Shown here: positions 1 to 7,608 of the stretch, piece after piece
Numbering within the stretch: the first letter of the stretch is position 1
Layout of the letters: every line of letters starts with the position of its first letter
Origin: Mariprofundus ferrinatatus
Lineage (GTDB): Bacteria > Pseudomonadota > Zetaproteobacteria > Mariprofundales > Mariprofundaceae
Length of the DNA stretch: 64,000 bases
Reading direction: 5' to 3'
NCBI RefSeq assembly: GCF_002795825.1
Contig: NZ_CP018800.1
Span: 1,920,001-1,984,000 of the forward strand
The notes under the pieces: generated by a model
Told to the model about the DNA's origin: nothing
What the model saw: only the letters and a program-made list of their open reading frames with translations
Database searches by the model: none
Translations under genes and position numbers: made by a program

Positions 1-105
1 ATCCTTTTCTATCAGGGCGACCGAAATACCTTGCAGGGCAAGTTCCCGTGCTGCAGTCGCGCCTGCAGGCCCGGTTCCGACCACGGCGACATCATAGACA
101 GTCAT
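1..105 (-). CDS. FAD-dependent oxidoreductase, N-terminal fragment
   Basis: Only the first 35 codons are present; the gene runs off the left edge. The peptide begins MTVYDVAVVGTGPAG, a classic N-terminal dinucleotide-binding beta-alpha-beta unit (GxGxxG at residues 10-15). It is followed by an Ala-rich helix and an acidic end of the second strand (LIEKD), as in flavoproteins of the geranylgeranyl-reductase/NAD(FAD)-utilising type. The start is well supported by a purine-rich GGGGAGGGGAG directly before the ATG. It lies downstream of tyrS on the same strand, separated by 122 bases. The fragment is too short to name a substrate or pathway. Confidence 0.75.
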   Translation of the reverse strand, partial: MTVYDVAVVGTGPAGATAARELALQGISVALIEKD

Positions 106-227
106 CTCCCCTCCCCTTCAGTCATGGATAGACACGCATTACTATTAGACCATTTCCCGGGAAAACAGAACCCAATACCGCAATGGTTACATAAACAGGT
201 GCAGGGCAACCTTATAGCCGCCTGATA

Positions 228-1412
228 TTAGCTGACGGTAAGGTTGATGAATTTGCGCTTGCCGAGCTTGAGCAGGTAGGGCCCGCCAGGCTTCAGCTGA
301 TAATCTTTATCAACCACCTTTTCGCCATCAATGGATAGGGCATTCTGTTTGACCATGCGGATCGCCTCGCCGTTTGAGGAGGTCATGCCTGACTGCGTCA
401 ATGCCCGGATAATCCAGAGTAGCCCGTTCTCGGATTCCAGTGTTACATCCGGCACATCGTCCGGAATCTCATTGCGGGCGAACTGTGCCTCGAAACCGTT
501 GCGAGCCGTCTCCCCCGCTCCCTCACCGTGAAACCGCTCCACGATGGTGGCAGCCAGCCGCTTCTTGGCCTCCATCGGATGCATTGCTTTAACCTCATCA
601 AGATCTATATCGGTCAGTAGCTCATAGTACTTATACATCAGATCGTCGGAGATACTCATCAACTTACCGAACTGCTCTTTGGCCGGTTCCGCCACACCAA
701 CATAGTTGTCCAGCGATTTAGACATCTTGTTGACGCCATCCAGCCCTTCCAGCAGCGGCATGGTCAATATTACCTGCTGCGGCTTGCCGTAAGCATCCTG
801 CAACTGCCGCCCCATCAACAGGTTGAATTTCTGGTCGTTGCCACCCAGCTCGACGTCGGCATCAAGTGCCACCGAGTCATAGCCCTGCACAAGCGGATAG
901 AGGAATTCATGGATAGCGATCGACTGACCGCCCTTATAACGCTTCTCAAAATCATCACGCTCCAGCATGCGTGCGACAGTGGCCTTGCCTGCAATACGGA
1001 TCAGGTCGGCGGCAGTCAGATTTCCCAGCCACTCGGAGTTGAAGCGCACCTCGGTATGTTTCGGGTCGAGAATCTTGAACACCTGTTCTTTGTAGGTTTC
1101 TGCATTAAGCAGCACCTCATCATGGGTCAACGGCGGACGGGTTTCATTCTTGCCGGTTGGATCACCAATCGTGCCGGTAAAGTCGCCGATCAGGAACACA
1201 ACGGTATGGCCGCAATGCTGGAACTGGCGCAGCTTCTCGATCAGAACGGTATGACCCAGATGCAGGTCTGGCGCAGTCGGATCAAAGCCCGCTTTTACGC
1301 GCAGCGGACGCCCCTCTTTGGCGGCCGCCTTAAGCTTCTCCTCCAGACCACCGGCCGGTAAAATCTCCAGCGTACCGCGACTGAGCAATTCCATCTGTTC
1401 CTGAACTTTCAT
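228..1412 (-). CDS. tyrS: Tyrosyl-tRNA synthetase
   Basis: A class I aminoacyl-tRNA synthetase that activates tyrosine with ATP and charges tRNA-Tyr in the cytoplasm. The 394-residue product has the HLGH signature at residues 51-54 and KMSKS at 229-233, and ends in an S4-like RNA-binding segment (about 330-394). The sequence around HLGH ([12 protein letters not shown]) and the lack of a long N-terminal helical insertion resemble the TyrZ-type subgroup. An in-frame GTG six bases upstream could add two residues, but the GAGG ribosome site overlaps it and is correctly spaced for the ATG at 1412. A perfect hairpin (1424-1443) sits just upstream of this ribosome site. Confidence 0.97.
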   Translation of the reverse strand: MKVQEQMELLSRGTLEILPAGGLEEKLKAAAKEGRPLRVKAGFDPTAPDLHLGHTVLIEKLRQFQHCGHTVVFLIGDFTGTIGDPTGKNETRPPLTHDEVLLNAETYKEQVFKILDPKHTEVRFNSEWLGNLTAADLIRIAGKATVARMLERDDFEKRYKGGQSIAIHEFLYPLVQGYDSVALDADVELGGNDQKFNLLMGRQLQDAYGKPQQVILTMPLLEGLDGVNKMSKSLDNYVGVAEPAKEQFGKLMSISDDLMYKYYELLTDIDLDEVKAMHPMEAKKRLAATIVERFHGEGAGETARNGFEAQFARNEIPDDVPDVTLESENGLLWIIRALTQSGMTSSNGEAIRMVKQNALSIDGEKVVDKDYQLKPGGPYLLKLGKRKFINLTVS

Positions 1413-1423
1413 ACCCACCTCTG

Positions 1424-1443
1424 ATGATTCGGATGCGAATCAT
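1424..1443 (-). promoter_or_regulatory. Perfect inverted repeat in the tyrS 5' leader
   Basis: The sequence ATGATTCG-gatg-CGAATCAT is an 8-bp perfect inverted repeat with a 4-base spacer. It ends 11 bases before the tyrS start codon and abuts the ribosome-binding site. In the mRNA it would form a stable hairpin beside the Shine-Dalgarno sequence; in DNA it could be a dimeric operator. Nothing resembling a T-box (specifier loop, AGGGUGG motif) was seen. Confidence 0.4.
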
Positions 1444-1529
1444 GGCAAATTCCAGACGCCACCGCTACCGCAGAGGCCGTATCTTTTCACTTCGTGGATA
1501 TCGGGCTGGCAACTGACCGAGTGCGTGCT

Positions 1530-1538
1530 ATTCTAACA
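1530..1538 (-). promoter_or_regulatory. Candidate extended -10 promoter for tyrS
   Basis: On the minus strand TGTTAGAAT gives an extended -10 (TGn plus TAGAAT, 5/6 to consensus). No good -35 hexamer is seen at 16-18 bases. It would give a leader of about 110 bases that includes the 1424-1443 hairpin. Confidence 0.3.
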
Positions 1539-1579
1539 TCATCGCGCAAGAGGGTTTTCGCCAAACTGAGACGAAACCC

Positions 1580-1595
1580 ATATTATATATAATAT
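1580..1595 (+). promoter_or_regulatory. Palindromic -10 region for the 1618 gene
   Basis: ATATTATATATAATAT is a perfect 16-bp palindrome containing TATAAT on the plus strand (1588-1593) and symmetrically on the minus strand. The plus-strand hexamer would place a transcript start near 1600, just before the AAGGAG ribosome site at 1606-1611. No convincing -35 was found, so an activator or an AT-rich operator is possible. Confidence 0.4.
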
Positions 1596-1617
1596 GCAGA
1601 TGCCAAAGGAGATTGAG

Positions 1618-2238
1618 ATGAGCACCAAAAGCACCGAAGAACAAATCACTGAAACCGCTGAAGCAGAAGTAAAACTGGAAAAACCCAGCGAAGACTCCTG
1701 CAAATCAAGTGGCGCCTGCCGGCCACACACCTCCCTCTACCTCTCTGTGGTTGCCATCCTGCTCGCCGCTTACGCCGCCATTGTCGCTGGTAAGAATCCG
1801 GCTGTACCCGACGCCGAGACTCGCATCAGCGGTCTGGAAAGCAGCGTGCAAGGGTTAAGTGACCAGATCGCTGCGCTCGGCAAGGATGTTGAAAGCAATC
1901 GCGACAATCTGATCCAGAACCAGCTGAAAAAGGCACTGCTCAACATCCAGGAGGTCAGTGGCCTGGCCAAGGATGAGGCGAAGGCGGCAATCGCTGAAGC
2001 TGAGAAGATTCTATCTGGCCTGACATCGGCCGCAGCCACTCCGGCCCCTGAACCTGAAGCTGCCCCTGCTGAAGAGCCTGCTGCCGAAGCTGCCCCTGAA
2101 ACTGCAGTCGAAACTCCCGCAGAGGAACCTGCCTCTACAGAAGCAATCCCCGCTGAGTCAGCAACACCTTCTGCCGAAGCTCCAGCCGCCGATCCTGAGA
2201 CGACTGCCCCGGCCACGCCTGAAGCTCAGGCATTTTAA
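1618..2238 (+). CDS. Single-pass membrane protein with coiled coil and Ala/Pro/Glu tail
   Basis: Function not recognised. The 206-residue product has an acidic N-terminus (about 1-35, with Cys28 and Cys34), one transmembrane helix (about 38-57), a probable coiled coil (about 70-140) and a low-complexity tail (about 142-206) rich in Ala, Pro and Glu. The tail composition resembles flexible periplasmic or cell-wall spanning linkers. The ATG at 1618 is preferred over the upstream in-frame ATG at 1594 because AAGGAG lies six bases before it. The gene stands alone, divergent from tyrS, with a TATAAT box just upstream. A tether or scaffold role is a guess from architecture only. Confidence 0.8.
   Translation: MSTKSTEEQITETAEAEVKLEKPSEDSCKSSGACRPHTSLYLSVVAILLAAYAAIVAGKNPAVPDAETRISGLESSVQGLSDQIAALGKDVESNRDNLIQNQLKKALLNIQEVSGLAKDEAKAAIAEAEKILSGLTSAAATPAPEPEAAPAEEPAAEAAPETAVETPAEEPASTEAIPAESATPSAEAPAADPETTAPATPEAQAF
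2217..2236 (+). terminator. Weak terminator-like hairpin overlapping the end of the 1618 gene
   Basis: GCCTGA-agc-TCAGGC followed by ATTTT forms a 6-bp stem inside the last codons of the gene. The T-run is short, so termination would be partial at best. Confidence 0.25.
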
Positions 2239-2271
2239 GAGGGAATCTGCGGCAGCCTGAAAGCAGCAACC

Positions 2272-3441
2272 ATGAGAACAGACCATCAGCTCTTTATCGG
2301 TATCATGTCCGGCACCTCTGCCGACGGCATTGATATTGCAATTGCCCGCATGGATCATTTGCCGGGTAGTCGCATGGAACTGATCCAGTTCTCAGAGTAC
2401 CCCATGCCGGAGAAACTGCGCGAGCCGATTCTCCGGCTCGCGGCTCCCGGCCTGAACGAGATCGAACGCATGGGCGAACTTGATCGCGCACTCGGCCACG
2501 CTTATGCCGACACGGTGCTGGCCGCGCTACACGGTGTCGGGCTGAAACCTGCGGATATCGCAGTCATCGGCCTGCATGGGCAGACCATCCGCCACCACCC
2601 GCGTGCTGAATACCCGTATACCGTTCAGATCGGTTGTGCCGCCACAGTAGCCGAGCGAACGGGCATCACCACCGTCTCCGATTTCCGCAGCCGTGATATT
2701 GCTGCAGGCGGTGAAGGTGCACCGCTGGTTCCTTTCTCTCACCACCACCTCTTTGCCCATGAACGTAAAAACATCGCCGTGGTCAATATTGGAGGCATCG
2801 CCAATGTCACCTGGCTGGGGCTGGACGGTACCATGATCGGTTTTGACACCGGGCCGGGAAACATGATTATGGACGGCCTGATGCTGACGATCAGCGAGGG
2901 GCGCAGCGCCTTTGATCATAACGGCGAGCTTGCCGCCAGCGGCACAGTCTGCGATCCACTGCTTGAAAAGCTGATGCAACACCCATTCCTGCAGCGTAAA
3001 CCTCCCAAATCCACCGGCCGTGAAGAGTTTGGTGAGGATATTGTTAACCTGATTCTTGGCTGGCCGGACATCTCCGATGCCGATCGCATGGCAACGGCCT
3101 GCCAATTCACAGCAGATTCGATCGAGAACAGCCTTAACTACATGCCGGTAGAGCCGGCCAGATGGCTTGTCTGCGGCGGCGGGGTTAGAAACGGGCATCT
3201 GATGAGCCTTCTGAAAAGGCAGCTTGCCCCTGCCCGGGTGACCACAACCGACGTGGAGGATATTCCACCCCAGGCGGTCGAAGCACTCTGTTTTGCCATC
3301 CTTGCACGCCAGACCCTGATGGGGGAACCCAATACGCTCTGCGAGGTAACCGGTGCCGCCCATGCCGTATGCGGCGGCCAGATTACACCAGGCAAGAACT
3401 GGCAGGAACTTTTGCAAGCCATCCCTGCATGGATCCGGTAA
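2272..3441 (+). CDS. anmK: Anhydro-N-acetylmuramic acid kinase
   Basis: Phosphorylates and opens 1,6-anhydro-MurNAc to MurNAc-6-phosphate, a cytosolic step of peptidoglycan recycling. The 389-residue length is usual for the family. The N-terminal phosphate-binding motif GIMSGTSADGID (10-21) is present, as is the GFDTGPGN motif near residue 190 and a Gly-rich VCGGGVRN motif near 300. Only a weak ribosome site precedes the ATG. Its 3' end overlaps the next gene by 13 bases. mltA and ampG, which act earlier in the same recycling route, lie a few kilobases downstream on the other strand. Confidence 0.95.
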   Translation: MRTDHQLFIGIMSGTSADGIDIAIARMDHLPGSRMELIQFSEYPMPEKLREPILRLAAPGLNEIERMGELDRALGHAYADTVLAALHGVGLKPADIAVIGLHGQTIRHHPRAEYPYTVQIGCAATVAERTGITTVSDFRSRDIAAGGEGAPLVPFSHHHLFAHERKNIAVVNIGGIANVTWLGLDGTMIGFDTGPGNMIMDGLMLTISEGRSAFDHNGELAASGTVCDPLLEKLMQHPFLQRKPPKSTGREEFGEDIVNLILGWPDISDADRMATACQFTADSIENSLNYMPVEPARWLVCGGGVRNGHLMSLLKRQLAPARVTTTDVEDIPPQAVEALCFAILARQTLMGEPNTLCEVTGAAHAVCGGQITPGKNWQELLQAIPAWIR

Positions 3442-4517
3442 CCCACGCCATTTCCGGGGCAGCACTTGCCCGTGCCATCCCCAAACATCACCTGCCGCCA
3501 CTGCAGCTTATCTTCCTCATCCTTCTCACCATGGCACCGGATGCCGACATCGTGCTTCGCCTCTTCTCTGAGACAACCTACCTGCTGCACCACAGAGGCC
3601 TGACCCACTCCATTCTGCTGATACCACTCTGGGCCTGGCTGATCTTCACCCTCTCATCCCGGCGCATCAGGGAGAACCCTTCTATGCCCTGGTTGATAGG
3701 AGCGGCCCTATCAATGCACATCTTCCTCGACCTGATCACCACCTTCGGCACGATGATCATGGCACCCCTTAGTGACTGGCGCGCCAGCCTCGACCTTGTG
3801 TTTATCATCGACCCCTTCTTCAGCGCACTGATACTGATACCGCTGCTGCTGGGGCTGATCTGGAAAGGGCAGAAGCGAAAAATGGGGATTCTCAGTCTTC
3901 TGCTGATGTGCGGCTATCTGGCACTTACCTACAGTAACCAGCAACAGGCGATCAACCTGACACGCAACGCGCATCCGGATGCGGCAAGTTATAACGCCAT
4001 GCCACTCGCATTCTCTCCGTACCACTGGCAGCTGATCGCCATCTATCCGGATCGCTACGCCCGTGCCTCCGTCAATCTGAAACCCGGATTTTCCGGCAGC
4101 CGCACTCTTGTCGACGAATCATTCGCCAATGGCATGATTTCAACATCAATGAGCAGCCCGGACCATATTGAGTGGCAGGAGTTACCGGCGATGCAGTCGG
4201 TCGCAGGATGGGATGCGCTGCCCGGCACGGAATTTTATGCCTGGTTTTCCAGCTATCCGGTACTGCTTGATAGAGGCGAAGATCATATCGACTTCGGCGA
4301 TCTGGCCTTCGGCAGCGGAGCTCCGGGAGTTCGTCCCGCCTTCCAGCTGCATATCGATATGTCCGGATCATCTGACGGTAACGGCTCAGCCATGGCCGCC
4401 CATGCAGCGGAAAGAACGAAACCACGCGCATGGCTGATCTGGCGCAACAACCGACGCACAGAACTGACGCACGCATCCGTCCCTTTCAGCTGGCTGCATG
4501 AGTTTGGTACTGATTAA
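3429..4517 (+). CDS. YdjM/DUF457-type membrane-bound metal-dependent hydrolase-like protein
   Basis: The 362-residue product starts MDPVTHAISGA, the typical opening of the YdjM family of inner-membrane proteins annotated as predicted metal-dependent hydrolases. Candidate metal ligands are His6, the PDAD motif (37-40), HHRGLTH (54-60) and a His before FLDLITTFGT (about 95-105). Several hydrophobic helices fill the first 190 residues, and the C-terminal 170 residues look soluble. The ATG at 3429 lies inside the end of anmK, so the two are probably translationally coupled. An upstream in-frame start at 3369 would only extend into anmK. The reaction catalysed is not known. Confidence 0.8.
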   Translation: MDPVTHAISGAALARAIPKHHLPPLQLIFLILLTMAPDADIVLRLFSETTYLLHHRGLTHSILLIPLWAWLIFTLSSRRIRENPSMPWLIGAALSMHIFLDLITTFGTMIMAPLSDWRASLDLVFIIDPFFSALILIPLLLGLIWKGQKRKMGILSLLLMCGYLALTYSNQQQAINLTRNAHPDAASYNAMPLAFSPYHWQLIAIYPDRYARASVNLKPGFSGSRTLVDESFANGMISTSMSSPDHIEWQELPAMQSVAGWDALPGTEFYAWFSSYPVLLDRGEDHIDFGDLAFGSGAPGVRPAFQLHIDMSGSSDGNGSAMAAHAAERTKPRAWLIWRNNRRTELTHASVPFSWLHEFGTD

Positions 4518-4545
4518 ATAGCTGTCGTGACTTTTGGAGGTCGCC

Positions 4546-5109
4546 ATGAAAAAAACAATACCGCTGCTGTTTGTCGTCCTGCTCCCCATCCCCTTTCACG
4601 TTACCGCTGTCGAAATTGGCGGCGTTAATGTGCCTGAATCGGTGCAGGTAGAAAATAATACCCTGCAGCTGAACGGGGCCGGCATCCGCACCAAATTCTT
4701 TTTCGATATCTATGTTGCAGCGCTCTACCTCGAAGAGAAGAGCAAGAGCGCCGAAGCAATCCTGGATAGCAAGAGCACGAAACGCATCTCAATGCAGTTC
4801 ATTTATGGCGAGGTGGAGGCCGAAAAGATGACTGACGGCTGGAACCGGGGCTTTGAGAAACATCACTCAGAGAAAGAGATGGCCGCTCTGCGCGACCGTC
4901 TGAACCGGTTCAACAGCTTCTTTGCCGACGCCCATAAGGGCGATCTGATCACTTACGACTTTCTTTCGGACGGCTCAACCGTCACGCAGATCAAGGGTGA
5001 AACAAAAGGAACGATTCCCGGATTCGATTTCCAGAAAGCCCTCATATCCGTCTGGCTCGGTTCAAAACCCGCCGACAAAAACCTGAAACAGGCCCTCTTG
5101 AGTCACTAG
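4546..5109 (+). CDS. Exported chalcone-isomerase-like domain protein
   Basis: A 187-residue protein with a cleavable signal peptide (about residues 1-20, ending VTA). A chalcone-isomerase-like fold follows; the stretch GAGIRTKFFFDIYVAALYL-type opening is typical of the bacterial members that lack plant-type activity. Bacterial members are periplasmic or lipoprotein-like and their ligand is mostly unknown, with fatty-acid binding suggested for relatives. The ATG at 4546 has GGAGG seven bases upstream; the in-frame TTG at 4534 lies at that ribosome site and is rejected. It stands alone after the YdjM-like gene with a 28-base gap. Confidence 0.8.
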   Translation: MKKTIPLLFVVLLPIPFHVTAVEIGGVNVPESVQVENNTLQLNGAGIRTKFFFDIYVAALYLEEKSKSAEAILDSKSTKRISMQFIYGEVEAEKMTDGWNRGFEKHHSEKEMAALRDRLNRFNSFFADAHKGDLITYDFLSDGSTVTQIKGETKGTIPGFDFQKALISVWLGSKPADKNLKQALLSH

Positions 5110-5177
5110 TTAAACAACGTTTAGCCCAAAACCGAATATTCAAAGACAAGAACGTATATGGCTGCCAGCGTCGCTAC

Positions 5178-5573
5178 CTAAAGCGTCCTTAAAACATCTC
5201 GCCAGCTAATGATTCCAACAGGCCTGCGCTCACCATCAACAACAGGTATACAGGAGATGTTGTGCTTGTTGAAAATTTCAATGGCATCATAAATCGTCGC
5301 ATCTGGCCCTAAAGTAACAGGCTTTCTGCTCATGATCAGGTGCGCTCGTTTATTGAGTATGGCTGCATCTCCGGCCGATTCAAATGCAGTTCCAACCCCG
5401 GGACTTAAGATCTTCAGCAGATCCCTGTCAGAGATCACGCCAAACAACCGTTCTTTTTCAACCACGAGCAGGTGATGGAATTTTGAAGTGTCAAAAATCA
5501 TTTTGACTTTTCTCAGCGAATCATACGCATCGACTACGACAACATTTTTGCTCATGATTGCTTCTACGTTCAT
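5178..5573 (-). CDS. Tandem CBS-domain protein
   Basis: The 131-residue product consists only of two CBS domains (about 1-57 and 75-131), a pair that forms a Bateman module binding adenine nucleotides or related ligands. The repeated pattern is visible: MSKNVVVV...GVISDRDLLKIL, then MSRKPVTL...GIISWRDVLRTL. No catalytic or membrane domain is attached, so it probably regulates a partner in trans. The start has GAGGGAG just before it. It lies downstream of truC on the same strand (81-base gap) and is convergent with the chalcone-isomerase-like gene. Confidence 0.88.
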   Translation of the reverse strand: MNVEAIMSKNVVVVDAYDSLRKVKMIFDTSKFHHLLVVEKERLFGVISDRDLLKILSPGVGTAFESAGDAAILNKRAHLIMSRKPVTLGPDATIYDAIEIFNKHNISCIPVVDGERRPVGIISWRDVLRTL

Positions 5574-5654
5574 GACTCCCTCAATCTGCTGTAAGCTGGC
5601 GATTCGCGCACCTGGATGTTTCGCGTCTTATCTTCCCACATACTTCCGCAGGTC

Positions 5655-6392
5655 TCAATAGGGATGAGCAATACAAGCCCTGCCCCACCCCAACAGATCG
5701 ACAACATTTGAGAAGCTGTCTTCCAGCGGAGCATGAATCGTGATCTGTTCACCGGTTTCGGGATGGGGGAAATTGAGACTTGTTGCAGCAAGAAGAAGGC
5801 GGCGGCAGTTAAAGTGGTTGCGAAAAAAGGTGTTCTGCCTGCCGTCGCCGTGGGTCGTATCGCCGACAATGGGATGGAAAATGTGCTTCATGTGTCGGCG
5901 AATCTGGTGCTTGCGGCCGGTTTTGGGGGTTATGGATAACAGAGAATAGCGAGCTGTATCGTATCGCCCGACGGCATTAGGCAGCTCCACTGTCGCCAGC
6001 CGGCAGTATTGCGTGACTGCATCCTGCGCTGGTTTATTGGAGTCCGCTTTTTGATCACTCTTTTTATCGAGTTCCTCTTTCAGAGGATAGTCGATGATGC
6101 CCTGCTCTTCCGTATAGCCACGGACCACCGCCAGATACTCCTTACTTACCATTCCGGCACAGAACAAGTCGCCCACTTTGCGAGCTGTTTCAGAATTCAG
6201 GGCAAAAAGAAGAACACCCGAGGTGGGTTTATCCAGCCGGTGCAGCGGCCAGACATGCTGGCCGATCTGATCGCGCACCATCTGCATCGCAAAACGGGTT
6301 TCGTGTTTGTCGATCATTGAGCGATGTACGAGAAGGCCGGCCGGCTTGTTGATCGCAATAAGCCACTCATCCCGGTAGAGGATATCCAGCAT
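5655..6392 (-). CDS. truC: tRNA pseudouridine(65) synthase-like protein, TruC type
   Basis: An RluA-family pseudouridine synthase. The catalytic motif HRLDKPTSG occupies residues 51-59, with Asp54 as the nucleophile. The N-terminal NKPAGLLVH motif and the C-terminal GRKHQIRRHMKHIFHPIVGD block match TruC, and no S4 domain is present, which also fits TruC. The family isomerises U65 in tRNA-Ile and tRNA-Asp. The insert between about 105 and 125 is rich in Lys and Asp. The gene starts 13 bases after the mltA stop and may share a transcript with ampG-mltA. Confidence 0.9.
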   Translation of the reverse strand: MLDILYRDEWLIAINKPAGLLVHRSMIDKHETRFAMQMVRDQIGQHVWPLHRLDKPTSGVLLFALNSETARKVGDLFCAGMVSKEYLAVVRGYTEEQGIIDYPLKEELDKKSDQKADSNKPAQDAVTQYCRLATVELPNAVGRYDTARYSLLSITPKTGRKHQIRRHMKHIFHPIVGDTTHGDGRQNTFFRNHFNCRRLLLAATSLNFPHPETGEQITIHAPLEDSFSNVVDLLGWGRACIAHPY

Positions 6393-6405
6393 TTCTGTTA
6401 AGGAC

Positions 6406-7572
6406 TCAACGTGAAGCGGTATTGATTGTCGGGGTGATGCCGTTCGGAAAGAAGACCCACATGCGCCCCTGCTGCTTCATGCTGCCGGCATATTTACCGG
6501 CCTCCTCGCCAAAGCCCCAGAAGAAGTCGCCGCGGATTGTGCCTTTGATCGCACCACCCACATCCTGCGCCAGCATCAACCGGTTTAGCGGCTTATCCGA
6601 ACCAGGCCATGTGGTGGAAAGGTATACAGGCATGCCCAGTGGAATGGTGCGGCGATCGACAGCCATGCTATAGCCGGCCGTTAGCGGAACACCCATGGCG
6701 CCAACTGCCGAACTGAGTGATTCCGGCATTTCGCGAAAAAAGACATAACTGGGATTGTGATAGAGCAACTCTTTCAATCGAGCAGGGTTGTCGACACCCC
6801 ACTGGCGAATGCGCTGCATCGAGGCCTGATGGACAGTCATCTCCCCCATCTCTACCAGTCGCTTGCCGATAGAGTTGTAGGGGTGGCCGTTCTGATTGGC
6901 ATAACCGAGCTTAACGATAGAGCCATCCGGCATCTGTACGCGGCCGGAACCCTGCACCTGAAGAAAGAAAAGACCTATCTCATCATCAACCCAGAGAATC
7001 TCCTTACCGGCCGGAGGATGCTCGCTGTCGATGGCTGCGCGATCATGGTACGGCACCACGCGCTTACCTTCTACGCGGCCGCGAAGCCGCTTTCCCTTCA
7101 GCTCGGGATAGAGTTCGGCAAGGTCGATGATCAACAGATCGTCCGGCTCGCCATAAATAGGGAACCGGAAACGCCCGGTTTTCTCGCGGCTGCCATAGAG
7201 CAGCGGCTCATAGTACCCGGTGATCAACCCATGATCGCTTCCATCGCCATTCTTCAGCTGCCACGGTGTAAAATGACTCTCGAAAAAGGTGCGAACTGCA
7301 TCATTATTGTCGATATCGAGTAGCCCAGCCTCAGCGCAGATCTGCTGCCACTGTTCCCTGCGCTTCAGTGATACACACCCAGCCCTGAGTGCCTCAAGTG
7401 AAGACACCAGTGCAACCTGACCCCACTCAGGAAGTGTTCGCCAGTCGCTTTTGATATAAGCAGGCTGCTGTTCAACTTTTTCAGGTGCTTTCTCCACCCT
7501 CTTGGAGGGACAGGCCGTCAACAGCAGGGCAAGCACCGGCATCAGCCAGAAAGAAGATATCTTCATTGTCAT
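6406..7572 (-). CDS. mltA: Membrane-bound lytic murein transglycosylase A
   Basis: Cleaves the MurNAc-GlcNAc bond of peptidoglycan to leave 1,6-anhydroMurNAc ends; acts as an outer-membrane lipoprotein. The start used here gives a 388-residue precursor with a signal peptide and lipobox LLTAC (Cys21). The MltA domain (VTGYYEPLLYGS-type motif) and the C-terminal 3D domain with DVGGAIKGT and a following Asp are visible. An ATG ten codons upstream (7602) and one two codons downstream (7566) are alternatives; the shorter forms give a better signal peptide. It follows ampG by few bases, and the pairing with AmpG makes biochemical sense. Confidence 0.93.
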   Translation of the reverse strand: MTMKISSFWLMPVLALLLTACPSKRVEKAPEKVEQQPAYIKSDWRTLPEWGQVALVSSLEALRAGCVSLKRREQWQQICAEAGLLDIDNNDAVRTFFESHFTPWQLKNGDGSDHGLITGYYEPLLYGSREKTGRFRFPIYGEPDDLLIIDLAELYPELKGKRLRGRVEGKRVVPYHDRAAIDSEHPPAGKEILWVDDEIGLFFLQVQGSGRVQMPDGSIVKLGYANQNGHPYNSIGKRLVEMGEMTVHQASMQRIRQWGVDNPARLKELLYHNPSYVFFREMPESLSSAVGAMGVPLTAGYSMAVDRRTIPLGMPVYLSTTWPGSDKPLNRLMLAQDVGGAIKGTIRGDFFWGFGEEAGKYAGSMKQQGRMWVFFPNGITPTINTASR

Positions 7573-7608
7573 CTTGCGGCCAAATCTGACACAGATGACC
7601 ATATCTGC

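Noticed and set aside
153-164. 12-bp palindrome TTTCCCGGGAAA upstream of the truncated flavoprotein
   Set aside because: Palindromes of this length are expected several times by chance in 64 kb and no second copy marks it as an operator.
1770-2216. Minus-strand Ala/Ser/Gly-rich reading frame
   Set aside because: It is the antisense of the Ala/Pro/Glu tail of the 1618 gene; composition explains its openness.
2527-3501. 324-codon minus-strand frame
   Set aside because: It lies opposite anmK, which has all family motifs; no recognisable domain in the antisense product.
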